Source of the DNA: Sesamum alatum
Taxonomy: Eukaryota > Streptophyta > Magnoliopsida > Lamiales > Pedaliaceae
Assembly: GCA_034509735.1 (NCBI GenBank)
Contig: JACGWO010000003.1
Coordinates: 43,446,873 to 43,510,872 of the forward strand
Reading direction: 5' to 3'
DNA: 64,000 nucleotides
A program made the translations under genes and the position numbers. Of this stretch, positions 46,113 to 57,232 are shown one piece after another. Positions within the stretch are counted from its first letter, which is position 1. The number at the start of each line of letters is the position of its first letter. Below the pieces are notes generated by a model, which was not told the DNA's origin, did no database searches, and worked only from the letters and a program-made list of their open reading frames with translations.

Positions 46113-46481
46113 GAGAAAATTGCAATTTTGATCTCAAAGTACATGATGGTTTGCAAAATTAGTCCCATATTTCTTAAAATAGTCAATATTAGTCCCATAC
46201 TTTAGGAAACATTGCAAAGTTAATCCCACTGTAAAAAAGTTATAACTTTGGGACTAATCTTGCAACATTTGGGACAAACTTTGGAACTAATTTTGCAACG
46301 TTTTGCTAAAATATGGGATTAATTTTGCAATATTTTTCTAAAGTGTGGGACTAATATTGCTATGCTGGGACTAACTTTGCAATGTTTTCCTAAAGTATGG
46401 GACTAATGTTGGCTATTTCAAAAAGTATGGGACTAATATTCAAATCACCCTATATTTTGGGACTGAAATTGCAATTTCCTC
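46113..46481. mobile_element. MULE-type MITE, 369 bp
   Basis: The ends are gagaaaattgcaattt and aaattgcaatttcctc, with long inverted similarity (repeated 'tattagtcccata' words). The perfect 10-bp direct repeat gtcgttgtta is at 46103-46112 and 46482-46491. It resembles the TIR of element A in style. Confidence 0.82.
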
Positions 46482-48304
46482 GTCGTTGTTATAATGAATT
46501 ACTCAAATTGATCGGGATTATTAACCAAATACATAATTCCATGTACTAGTGTTCAAATAATAATTATTATTATTATAGGGAAGAATTGGCAGAAATTAAT
46601 AGGAATGGTAGAAAATTATGTTTGAGAAATATTAGGGAATTGTATTTGAGAAATATTATATTATTAAAAAGGAATATGAGATTTTTGTAATAATTTCATT
46701 TATGGATGTTATAGAGAACGATAGTTATAAAAATATGAGGGGTTTGATAAAATAAATTCTTATGAGTTTATTGATATATTAGATATATACCATGGAAGTT
46801 TATAGTGTCTAGTTATTTAGACGGAAAAGGAACATAAGTTTGAATTTCAATATAAATGAAATATTAAAAGATTGGTGTAAAATATACATATTATTTAGTA
46901 ATTTCATTTGAAAATTTATGATATATTGATTATGCCTATTATAACCTATTATAGGACACGGGATAAAGTAAAAGATTAATCAGCTCCTTCTACTAGCATA
47001 ATCGTTTTGAAATCGAGGTAGGTATAGTTAATTGGATCTATATAAGTATATATAATTATACTTGTTAGTCGTAAACCTGGCTGGTATTTGTAAATGTGTA
47101 TTTGGATTACGTGGTTATTCTGTGTAGTTGTCGTTATGTGTTTATTTGCAATTATTTATGTATTATAAAGTTTGACAAATGATTTTCTTATATTATATTC
47201 TATTGTTGTATGGTGTTGAACGAGGAAGTCATTTATGAGTATATCTTTGAATTGAGATAAATGTATGACTTATCTAGTTGGGGAACATAGTCAATGGTTT
47301 ATGATGATGTGGTTGATGACGATGTGATTGACGATGTGTGATGAGAAAAATGAATATAAGCTAGGTACCATGACGCCTAGGGTACTGAGGTATTCCGGGT
47401 AGCGGGGAATATCCTGTGCTGATAGCTACACACTGGGGTGGTGTGGGGATGCCATGTTCGTTGTGATATTCTGTGCTGATTGCTATACACTCAGATAGTG
47501 TTGGGATATCACATTCGACGGGTTTCCTGTGTTGTATATGATATGACATAGATTGAGATGATGATAGCCGGCAGAACCATTGACTGATATACTCCAATTA
47601 GAGTAAGCAGGACCCGAAGAATATAAACTATGATTCTAGATATTATGTAGTGGATTAATACATGATTATGGTATTAATTTCTTTGTAGCTTTGTTGTGAT
47701 TATATTGAAATTCATGGATTTGTGGCATGACGTGTGTCTATGCGTTTATATAGGCTGATTAGCTATACTTATTAAGTAGGCAGCTCATTCCTTGCCAAAT
47801 ATTTTTCAGGAGATACGCCACCGTGACTAGGCGAATTAAATCATAAGCCGATCGTCAGTACTATTAGGTGTATCAACAGTGATATCTTGAGTTAGGAGTA
47901 CTAGCTACATAATTGCATATATATATATATTAGAAACTTAATGGATTTTTATTTTGAGTTGTAATAACTATAAACAATAAATTTCTCATTTCCTTATTTA
48001 TAAATGCTAAGGTTAAGTATTGAATACAATACTTGGATGATGTATGTCCTTTTGTGATGTCTACATAATATATTGATAAAACATGGGTTATCTTATTAGG
48101 TTAAATGCGAAATCTTTATAAGATGGGATGTGATTACGGAGGGGGTGTCACACATGCAATATTATTTTATATGCACGCAGGGACAACGTGTCACAATTGG
48201 TAGTTAGTATAGATTTTAAATGTTATTGGGCATGACAACAAAATAAAACAGGGAACTAAATCCAGGGCTTTTCTTTTCTTTTTTTTTTTCTTTTTTAAGA
48301 AAAG

Positions 48305-48500
48305 ACATAGTATGAGGGAAAAATACAATTTATCCCCTGTGATAAGAGAAATGTGCAAAAAAGAAATCTTGTGGAAAAAATAACAGTAATTTATCCCTCT
48401 GTATTTTTTAAAATAGAACAAAATACCCCTCCCCCTCGGCTAGCGGTGCACTACACACGCCTCTCTTGCATTTGGGCGTGATTATTAATCCTTAACAATA
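48305..48500. mobile_element. Single end of the family seen at 15058 and 17715
   Basis: It shares ggaaaaatacaatttatccc, taatttatccctctgtatt and a cacacgcctctcttgcatttg block with 15060-15240 and 17740-17800. No opposite end was found, so it is truncated. Confidence 0.45.
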
Positions 48501-48542
48501 TTATGTTATATATATAATATTATATACTAATATATATATATA

Positions 48543-48834
48543 CTAGCCGTCGTGCCAAACCGTTATGGGGTGCATATAATAAATAATTTTTTACGCTTTA
48601 AAATATATTATAAATACGAGTAAAATATATAAACTAACACATCACATTGAAAAAAAAAAAGAAGGAAAGAAAGAAAAAACTATTTATCAATTAATATAAA
48701 ATTTGGAAAGTTGAATAAAGTGGTTATCATATCAGTTGAGGGTTACTTTTGACATTACAAAAAAGTGGTGCGACGGCGTTATTAACCGTCATTTGTTAGC
48801 AAAAAAAGGATTTCTTTTTATATAATAGTATATA
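48543..48834 (-). mobile_element. Small Helitron-like element, minus orientation, ~292 bp
   Basis: On the minus strand it ends in ...cacgacggCTAG at 48543 and starts near 48834 with tatactattatataaaaaga. These match the termini of the elements at 45523 and 50499. The 5' TC has decayed. Confidence 0.65.
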
Positions 48835-49099
48835 TATGTTATTATAAAAAATGATATATTATTTATTTGTTCATCTTTTTCTCCCACCCTCGCCGGACCG
48901 CCACCACCATCTTTGAGAGACTTACGAGTTAGGGTTTGAGATTTACTAGCATAAATTCAAACAACAATGGGCATCGAAGGTGTGGATACCGTTAGAGGAG
49001 CAACACTTGGGCCTATGCGAATTTGAGACAACCATGATTATGGATAGACAACACTTGAAAGCGATTTTTTACTGCCTACACCAATTGGAGTGCGACGGA

Positions 49100-50070
49100 T
49101 AAATCTGACTAACCTTTTCACACTTATTTTGTGTCTCACACATAACTCTGTTAAACGTCTGGACAAAGATTTTCTATATAAGTCGTTATACATGTTTTAA
49201 TTATGAATGTATTTTTAAATTTCTGTTGCGCCTTCTCGCCCAATTTGGGAATCCACAGACCACGCGAGACTAGGATTTGATACCAACACGAAATATCCCG
49301 AGCACTTCCTCCACCAAATGGAATAGAGATTATCTCTTCACGATCTTCCGACAAGAACATTTGAAGAGAATTTTGTGGTCCTATTTATTTCTTTCTAGGT
49401 CGATCAAGGTTGCAACACAAACATTTTCTAGCCAAATTCGAAAGGTGAGTAAGAACTTTGAAGGTACTCAATTTGGGAATCCGCAGATCACGTGAGACTA
49501 GGATTTGGTTACCTAGGCCAACCCTCCACATGCATCCTGCTTGGGTTACATCTTTGACTCCAAATATTGATCTCCACATGAGTGAAGGTCTCGAGTCAAG
49601 TTTTGCACAAAGAAGTGATGAATCGAGGAACTATCTAGCCTAGAGCACCTTTGCAAGTAAATAGTGAGGTTTTGTGAGAATGCACCAAAAGTGTTTTGCA
49701 AGCATAGTGGTAGTAAAAGCTAAGAGAGATTGAAAACCTGAGCGACCATCGGTCTTCCTGTCGCAAAGTCGAGCCCACGTGATCTAATGATTTTTTCGAT
49801 GTTCCTTGTTGTGCCAAAAAAAGTTACACATCATGGATGGCATCTCTCCCAGAATGTCATATGGAATGTTGAAAAGACTAATCGTATAAGTTGGAATAGC
49901 TTGAACAACTGCATCCAGTAAGATTTCTTATTTTAATTGCGATAGATTTCTTTCATTCCATGCTTACACGTGCGAAACATTATCTCCAAGTGAACTGAAT
50001 ACCTCCCACTATGATTTGCCAACTAATGAAGGTAACCCCGAGTATTTTGCATGTTGATCTTCCAATGGTT
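49100..50070 (-). pseudogene. L1-type LINE ORF2 remnant (RT C-terminal part)
   Basis: Minus-strand segments match the plant L1 reverse transcriptase tail in order. First is KYSGLPSLVGKS near 50020, then EILLDAVVQAIPTYTISLF near 49880-49930, then FFWHNKEHRKNH and LDSRPSLMWRSIFGVKDV near 49555-49590. The latter continues into CMWRVGLGNQILVSR, and FLSEDREEIISIPFGG near 49310-49360 follows. Many stops and frame changes interrupt it. A short stretch (ctaggatttg...ggcgagacc-like) is duplicated around 49240-49290 and 49470-49520. No 3' poly-A tail or target duplication was found. This is an old, dead fragment. Confidence 0.78.
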
Positions 50071-50265
50071 TACATAAGGAGTGCATGTAAGAAAATTACA
50101 TATAATATTACTTCTAGCAATGCTCGTCCAAGTTTGATTGTTGCTCGACAACTCTTGAGTTAGAGAATCCTTCACAATACTTTGGCCTATGCGAATCTAA
50201 GTATCTTCTAACCTAAGAGATCCTTATGCTTGTATGCTATATAATGGATATCTCTTTCACAAGCT

Positions 50266-50270
<5 letters not shown>

Positions 50271-50316
<46 letters not shown>
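50271..50316. repeat. (AC)n(AT)n microsatellite
   Basis: About 13 AC units followed by about 10 AT units. Likely length-variable. Confidence 0.95.
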
Positions 50317-50498
50317 CTAGGTTAGGGACCTCCCATTGCAAGTGGTTTTGTTGGTCTCGACCATGGGAAGGAGAAGATTGTAAGGTACGCAGTAGGAGAA
50401 ACGACGAGCAACTATGAATGACATTGATGTGAAGGCTATGGAATTGCTCAGGCCTAAGACAAAGCAATTGAGACAAACAAGGGGAATATTTATTTACA

Positions 50499-50798
50499 TC
50501 TATACTATTAAAAAAGAAAATCCTTTTGTCGTACCAATTAATATCCCAATTTATCCTTTTGATTTATTCTATTTTTTTTTAAACGGTCACAATAGTAATT
50601 CCACTATCTTTTAATAACTCCATAATAACCCACTAACCACGTTTTTATCAATAGACTCTACATTTTTTTCTCACCAACTTTTTTCTTTTTTATTTTTCAC
50701 TCTACGATTGTTTTTCTTCACAAATTTCTTTTCTTTCTTCATTTCACATCATATTTATTTTCTATATGTTCATGAGGACAACATGCAAGGACGACTAG
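50499..50798 (+). mobile_element. Small Helitron-like element, 300 bp
   Basis: It starts TCTATACTATTAAAAAAG and ends GACGACTAG, with a gttcatgaggacaacatg palindrome just before the end. It lies between A (50498) and T (50799). It is closely related to 45523-45798. Confidence 0.78.
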
Positions 50799-50964
50799 TA
50801 AATATAAAAATGAGCTCCCAACCTGCTAGTCTAAAAACAAAACGAAAATAGGCGAAAACAAAAGGCCCGTCTCAATGGAACGTGAGTTGCCAAATGCATT
50901 TTAAAATTGGTATTACACCCATTTTTCTCTTAGATTTAAATTCATTATTTTAAAATTGGTGCAG

Positions 50965-51612
50965 GAGCAATATGCAGAGGCCCTTCATCTAAGTGTTCAA
51001 CCTCCACCAACCAATTTCGAAAAGGTTTTGCAAATGCATCAGCGGTATATTATCGGAATGATTGAACTTCGTGAAATGCTTTCTCGTTTTCCGAGGGATA
51101 ATCAGCCCGAAGAACAAGCAGCGCCACATGATAATGCTCCATCTACGTCCCACAGACAAAGGAGAAGCAGTAGCAGAATGTCTACAAGTTCACTTAGAGG
51201 TGATGATACTATTGGGGCAGATATAGTTGGTCCATCCACAGTGCATACACCTCTAAATGTATATCAAGATTGCTACGTGCCTCAACTGCCCCAACAAAGT
51301 GATTGGTTTGATTCAGCTCTATACATACCAAGCCAACAACCTTATTATGGACAGGTTGATCTTGACCTTGGCCTTAGCACGAGTCAAACATATGCACCAG
51401 AATATAACATCTCACCAATTCTATTTCCAGCATTTGGTGCATATCGTGATTATGGAGAGTCTAGTTCTACAACATCAACAAGTCGGTTACATATGAATGC
51501 AGATAATGATGATAATGTTGAAGATGAACTAATACAAAATATGGGTGAAGAAATAAGAAGACCTCGGCGCCAACGGCACCGACGCACTTGTGGGACGGGC
51601 GGTCATTTTTAA
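50965..51612 (+). pseudogene. Last exon of a MULE-borne PMD gene
   Basis: A splice acceptor (attggtgcag) is followed by 215 open codons and a stop. It begins EQYAEALHLSVQPPPTNFEK and contains a coiled region (HQRYIIGMIELREMLSRF), a Ser-rich linker and QPYYGQVDLDLGLSTSQT. It ends with basic RRPRRQRHRRTCGTGGHF, the typical C-terminus of transposon PMD proteins. The frame is intact, but the upstream exons with the PMD domain are missing, cut off near the Helitron at 50798. It served as the reference for recognising the degenerate copies in elements C and D. Confidence 0.75.
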
Positions 51613-51714
51613 GAATTGTAATTATTATAATTAATTTTTATAAATTTTATTTTTTAATTTAAATATAATATTTTTGATGTAATTTTTTTTTACATTTATA
51701 TAAATATATGCAGA

Positions 51715-51718
<4 letters not shown>

Positions 51719-51765
<47 letters not shown>
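51719..51765. repeat. (AAT)n microsatellite
   Basis: About 15 aat/taa units inside the terminal region of the PMD MULE. Confidence 0.9.
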
Positions 51766-51766
<1 letters not shown>

Positions 51767-51894
51767 TTAAAAAAAAAGAAAAAGTTGAAGTCGAACTCCA
51801 TGGAGTTCGACTTTAACCATTCGTGTTATATATATTATATTATATTTATTTTTATTATTTTTAATTTTTTTAATATTAAATAAATAAATAAGCC

Positions 51895-52456
51895 AGATTT
51901 ATTTGGACACAATCAAACGGGCCCTTAGTTTTAAACGTTTTGGTTCCAAACATGAACAAGACTTAGACATTCAAAATAATTTAATTTTATGTGCCAATAA
52001 AATGCAAATCATCTAAAAATACCTGATCCATATTATAAAATGCAAATCATCTAAAAATACCTAATCCATATTCGCCTGTATCTGTTGGCTCAATTGATAA
52101 AAATAAATCACTTTTAATTTATATAATTTTTTGAATTGATGCGAGGACCGTCTTAATAAATAATTTATAAATATTCTTATAAATGATCTATGATTCTATA
52201 TACATGTCCTAACCAATAAAAAAAAAATGAATATCATATTTTATTAGTTAATTAAATTATTATAATTTCCTATTCACTGGTCCTACGCGTCCACTTTTTG
52301 CACCTAATCAATATTCCAACATTTTAAATTATTTTTAGTTTTGAAGGAAAGACAGAAAAAGTCTCCTTTGCTTCTCCATACCAAGGCTACATATCCTGCG
52401 CACACCCCTGTTCGTCGCGGCGCACGTTCGCAGTCACCACCAAACCCCACTCACTC
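51895..52456 (+). promoter_or_regulatory. Upstream region of the C2 gene
   Basis: The last ~110 bp before the ATG lose the AT bias (cgcgcacaccc, gtcgcggcgcacgttcgcag, then caccaccaaacccc), as expected for a leader. No unambiguous TATA box. A 22-bp direct repeat (gcaaatcatctaaaaatacc) occurs twice near 52003-52060. Confidence 0.45.
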
Positions 52457-53380
52457 ATGGCCACCAGCACCGCCTCTCGGCCGCCGACGAAGCTCTACGA
52501 TCTGGATGTAACAGTCGTCTCTGCCAAACACCTGAAGAACGTCAACTGGAGGAACGGCGACCTCAAACCCTACGTGATCCTGTGGGTAGACCCCGACCGA
52601 CGCCAGGCCACGAAGCCGGACGATTCGGGTTCGACCCGGCCCGTATGGAACGACAGGTTCGTTTTGCCGCTCACCCTTCCCCCCAGAGACTCCATCCTCA
52701 CACTGGAAATCTTCCACTCCAAACCCTCGGAGACTCCCAAACCCTTGGTCGGTACCCTCCGATTCGAACTCGGAGATCTCTTGATTGGCTCCGAGGAGTC
52801 GGCGATACGACTCAGGACGTTTGAGCTGCAGCGGCCCTCCGGCCGTCCCCAGGGCAAGATCCGCCTCAAGCTCGGCTTGATCGAACGCCCTGTGGAGAAT
52901 TACCATACTACCCCTCCTTCGGGCTATTATTACTCATCTGCCCCTCCAGTGGCTATGCCGTACAGAGGATACACTCCTTCGCCGTATACTTCTCTGCCGC
53001 CGCCGTCATCTTTGTCTCCACCCCCACCTCCGCCTCCGCAACCCTATTACTCGTACTCCGATCCGCACTCAGGGTATTATTCATCTTATTACTCGCCACC
53101 ACCTCCGCACCGGCCCTTTTACGAAAGGCAGTCGAGCTATGGTGGGCCAGGACCAAGTGCTCCCGTAGATTACACTCCTTATGATTACCAAAAGCGAAGT
53201 ATCGGGAAGCCTGGAATGGGAACCGGCTTGGCAGTGGGAGCCGTGGCAGGAGCAATGGGAGGGCTGGCATTGGAAGAAGGCATTAAGTATGAGGAAGAGA
53301 AGATCGCTGACAGAGTGGAGAATGATTTGGCTTCGACTGCAAGGGATGACCGGTACAGCGAATATCGAAGTGATTACTGA
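52457..53380 (+). CDS. C2-domain protein, SRC2-like, 307 aa
   Basis: Single-exon, intact frame with a good start context (ctcactcATGGCC) and a stop at 53378-53380. The C2 domain covers residues ~12-145: LDVTVVSAKHLKNVNWRNGD, KPYVILWVDPDRR, TRPVWNDRFVLPL and GKIRLKLGLI. Residues ~155-230 are a Pro/Tyr-rich stretch (PPSSLSPPPPPPPQPYY). Residues ~253-275 are a Gly/Ala-rich small-residue helix (GMGTGLAVGAVAGAMGGLAL), then an acidic tail (EEEKIADRVENDL). This order matches plant SRC2-type proteins, which bind membranes and act in stress signalling. Loop 3 (FHSKPSETPKPLVG) lacks the usual aspartates, so calcium binding may be weak or absent (inference). Codon use is GC-rich against AT-rich surroundings. 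Confidence 0.92.
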   Translation: MATSTASRPPTKLYDLDVTVVSAKHLKNVNWRNGDLKPYVILWVDPDRRQATKPDDSGSTRPVWNDRFVLPLTLPPRDSILTLEIFHSKPSETPKPLVGTLRFELGDLLIGSEESAIRLRTFELQRPSGRPQGKIRLKLGLIERPVENYHTTPPSGYYYSSAPPVAMPYRGYTPSPYTSLPPPSSLSPPPPPPPQPYYSYSDPHSGYYSSYYSPPPPHRPFYERQSSYGGPGPSAPVDYTPYDYQKRSIGKPGMGTGLAVGAVAGAMGGLALEEGIKYEEEKIADRVENDLASTARDDRYSEYRSDY

Positions 53381-56300
53381 TGTAAGCTTTGATTAAGTCT
53401 AACTTGTTTGCTCTAGATTGTGGTTGGGTTGAAGTATGTATATAAAGTTTCTTGTCTTTCAGCTGAATTCCGTTTAATATATGTATTGATTCATGTATAT
53501 GAATTTCTCTTTGCAAGGACTAAACTTTATTCAACTTCACTGGGTTTCATTTCTGAAAGCCTGTTTATTCCTTATAATTGGTTTGAAGCTCTGTATGAAC
53601 CTTATTGTTTAGATTGTAATTCCCTGAACTCTGCAGCGGTTCTTGTTATCTGGTTGTGCATTTCTGGTAACTTGCAGTTATGTGGCTTTGAAGTTCAAAG
53701 TATTTGGCATGAGTTCAGTTTTAACTTGGTCCTAGACTTCATTGTAGTATAATAGGATATATTAGCCAAAACCAGAAGGCTTGATCTGTTATATTGGACA
53801 TGTGAGCCCCTTATTGCATGGTTGCCATATTAACCTTTAAAATGGTTTCCCCTGGCAATGGCATAATTTGTCCTTTATATCGGCCTAATTAGAGTTCATA
53901 GGTATATTTGATTCTCATCCCGGATTACAGTCTTAAACATCTTACATGGCTGTTTGTGTCTGGCGATTATGGAAACTTACACTGAAGGCATGCCAAGTCT
54001 TAATGAGCTTGTAGCTTTGATGTATATTAGGTTATCTCAAATGGTTGGAGCCAGTATAGGCTGTTGGGTAATGATTTTTGTCATCTTTTACTTTTCTATG
54101 TTGTTAATATACTGTTTTGTTTGAATAATAAGTTCCTATTATGTTGTGTCTTCATTCCTGTATGAGTGTGCTGCATTAGTATCTGATTGTTTGGTCAAAA
54201 CCTTCTTTAGCTGGGCTTTGCTGAACTCACGGAAGCTTCTGTATCTCTCAGAAAACTTCTCTCTTCTGCCGTAGGCCACCGTAGGAAGTACGACGTTCAA
54301 ATGGCACAATATAAGACTGGTAGAATGAAAATAGAATCGAATTCGAGCATATTCATCAAACATAATGTTCTGTTGACTATTTATGCACATTTAGATGTTA
54401 CACTCTTTCTACTGTCTGCAACCCATGCTTGCTACTTGGCAACATCAGACCTACTCATCTTGGCCAATGTGACTTCTAACTGTGACTGTGTCTGACATTC
54501 TGAACTCTATCCATCCCTTGAAATAAGCCTTTACAATGCACAAATCGTGTTGCCCAATCATTTTGCAGATAAATGATAAAGTGATTGACGCAGACAAACC
54601 TGAGTTGAAATTGAAGAAAAAATTTAAACAATTAGTTGATTCAAATCTTTCATATAAGGATCTCCTTTGGCTTGAGGTGGGTTTTGTCGAGATTAGGGAA
54701 AGATTCTGATGACAAATATTGGCGCCCAGAGTTCAGAAGGCATACTGCTTGTATTAGTGTCTGGATCTTCTTGAAAAATGTTTTCCTATGCGTGTTCTCT
54801 AGGTTTATTTTGGAGCCACATGCAAAATAGAGCATTCGGATTTGGGGGTAGGATTTTATAGGTGTTGGATTACAGATTCTGGCTATGCATTAATGAGATC
54901 AAATGGAGAGATCTTTTGGCATACTGGCATAGTGTAGTGGTCACCGCCTCACAAAATTATGAAGTGTTGCTTTAGATACAAGAAAAAAATTGTAAATCTC
55001 TAAGTATCTTTGTCATCTGTGGAGTCACCTGACTTGGTGTGAATCTTAATCACTGTGTAGAACTTGCAAATTTTACTTTACACTCAGTTTCTGTGATCAA
55101 TATATTATTGATGTCTATTTGGTGAAATCCATGTTCCTCCATGAGTTTTGGGATGAATCCTAGATGCCTCCCGATGTCTTTGGACAATTCTGTAGATGTT
55201 CTTGGTCTTCTTTGACCGTTTCTTGGGGAACACAGGACTTATGGATTATGTTATATTATTAGTCTTTATTGTTAAGTTTTGAGAATTTATTATGAACTTT
55301 AGTAATTCTTCTGCAGTTCTGCTTTGATTTACCCTTGTCTAAAACAATGAAATACTCTTAAGAAATTGAATGAATTAGAATTTGCATCTTGAAAGTTTGT
55401 TTTCTGGCAAGAAAAACATAGTTAGTATTTCATAAAAGATTGTATAAACAGTCTGTCATGTTTATGACGAGCTTACAGTATTCTGATTTAAATTGACAAA
55501 AAAAAGGATCAGTCATCACAACCACTGATGAAGGATTCCTTGAAAAGTTTAGGATTAGTGAAGTTTTTAAGAAATCAAAATGGATTCAGTCAATAAGCAT
55601 CTCAATTCCCCTCCCACATAAACAAAATGATGTTTGTAAGATGAAAATGCAAATCTAACTTGTAGTTCTACTTTGATTTAATATTACCTTTAAGCTAATT
55701 CAGTAAATCTTCATGGGGCTTTTGGCTTTCAAAGGATAAAGTTTAATCACTCTTTCTCAAGGAGCTTATCTTCATATTTCAAGCTACAGTGAAATTTGAT
55801 TTGAATACAGTTACTTCCTTCGGTATTGGTAATATTAATACTATAATTATGTTAGCGTTATTGTAATGTTTCGTTTGATTGACTCTTATGTTCAACTAAT
55901 GTTAGTTAAACTTATTAGAGCAGGGAAGCTTATTATAGATAACTAAGACGACAGAGAAGGAATCTGCGAAGTAGTTGAGGCTTTTCCAATACTTGGCAGG
56001 ATCTTGGAATTTCCCTGAACTATGGAAGCTAAGTGGGATTTCCCCCGCATTACTTGATGCATGCCGTCAGTCCTGTGGTTGCAGCAATGATAGCAATGGG
56101 CTGGGTATGTATGATGGGAGCTAAAATGGAGTGGAAAATCTCCCCCTTAGGTGAAAAGGGGTCCATAGGTGTGTGGGTATACTTGCAAACTAAATCTTGA
56201 CAAGCAATTCTGCTACGATTCTCTCCCCCACCATCCTCATTTTAGCCTTTGATTGACTGCCATCAGTGTTTATCTTCTGCCAAATAAATAGTTCTAATAG

Positions 56301-57232
56301 GCAACTGTGTAGCTGAACTAGAGTTGCTGGAAGAGAAGTTTGTTATCAGATTATGGAACCGGAAAGGCATCTCTTATGGCCTATCTCATAATCATTTGAT
56401 TCTAGAAACTATCCCTCGTTTCTCCTCTTCAGTCGATCCAATTTGTCCTTTACAGTTTCATGCTTTTCTATGTCTGCATTTAGTGCCTCTCTTAGTGTTT
56501 GTTAGCATATTTTGATCTCTTCTGTTTGGTTCCCTTAAACGAATGCTCTGACCTGCGGCCTTTCTATCTGTCGGCTTATTATGTTAATTTGCTGTAGTGG
56601 ATTGGAGTTGTCCTTAATCGTGTAGAAGGTTACTTGTTTTGTAGAAGTATTGGATCACAATTTGGTTTAGAATGTGGGGACCTTGATATTCATATTTTAG
56701 CAGAAATGCAAAGCAGGAATTCAGACAAATTCTGGGGTTGATGGGGCGTTTAAGTTTTAAGCAATGAAAGCAGCTGTGCTGTAGCCTCCAATGTAGATTT
56801 GCATCTTCCTTTAGTATGTTATGGCTTTAAGGTTATTATAGTCTCTAGCTGCAATTTGCTTTGAGAGTTGTGTGCCTTAGTCTCTCTGGTCTCGTTGTAA
56901 CATTTTTTAGGATGTCTTGCAGATTAGAGACGGTGATAAAACAAAATAAACAAAGTTTGAGATCTTAAATATATTTAAAACTCTCAAAAATAAATATAAA
57001 TATGTTTAAATAAAAGTATAACTTCTAAGAGTTAAAAAGTATTTTGGTGTCTTATTAATATTTGATCTTTTACAAATTTTTAAATTACAATTACTTAGTT
57101 TTGAGAGTCTAGGAAAAGCAGAAAAAAATGCTTGGTCAATCAGAATCCAAGCACACTCATTCTTAAAACATATTAATCATCAAGATTAGCTTTTATGGTA
57201 CCAAAAGTGATTCAAACTGCATTAGGCGTTTG
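53381..57232. other. ~3.8 kb unassigned, T/G-rich unique-looking DNA after the C2 gene
   Basis: The composition is intron- or UTR-like: long T/G-rich stretches, few A/T microsatellites and no transposon ends recognised. The only exon-like piece is 54569-54676. It may be the 3' UTR plus introns of a gene whose coding exons are too short to identify, or a decayed gene. Confidence 0.35.
54569..54676 (+). other. Candidate internal exon, 36 codons
   Basis: attttgcag precedes and gtgggt follows an open 108-nt stretch. It encodes lysine-rich DADKPELKLKKKFKQLVDSN then LSYKDLLWLE. The length is a multiple of three, and no family is recognised. It stands alone, so it may be chance or a remnant. Confidence 0.25.

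Larger units (their letters stand above)
45238..48152 (+). mobile_element. Solo LTR of a Tekay-like gypsy element, with two later insertions
   Basis: It begins tgtaacatccacgatc and ends ggagggggtgtcaca. The flanks carry catgt (45233-45237) and catgc (48153-48157), a 5-bp target duplication with one mismatch. Its start aligns with the coding-strand LTR start of the element at 4584-13755 (...tacataatt, agggactaattagtaatca). Both share an internal block with ggacacg, ggataaagta and atcgaggtaag. Without the nested Helitron (276 bp) and MITE plus duplication (379 bp), its length is about 2.26 kb, close to the 2.17 kb of the intact LTRs. No gag-pol adjoins, so it is the product of LTR-LTR recombination. 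Confidence 0.82.
50800..51894 (+). mobile_element. 3' part of a PMD-type MULE, left end missing
   Basis: The right end reads aataaataaataagcc (to 51894), as in element C, preceded by the same gaagtcgaactc...gagttcgactt block. No matching left TIR was found, so the element is truncated on the left. Confidence 0.65.

Noticed and set aside
47361..47597. Minus-strand frame with repeated IPTPPQCVAIST-like words
   Set aside because: It lies in the solo LTR over a short tandem repeat. No coding role.
52451..52906. 151-codon minus-strand frame
   Set aside because: Antisense to the GC-rich C2 coding sequence, where long shadow frames are expected.
54139..54390. Minus-strand frame with a basic segment (YGRREKFSERYRSFREFSK)
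   Set aside because: It looks protein-like in part, but no start context, no adjacent exon and no family recognised. Too weak to call.
54930..54960. tRNA-like A-box sequence (tggcatagtgtagtggtca)
   Set aside because: No B box at the right distance and no cloverleaf can be drawn, so neither a tRNA nor a convincing SINE.
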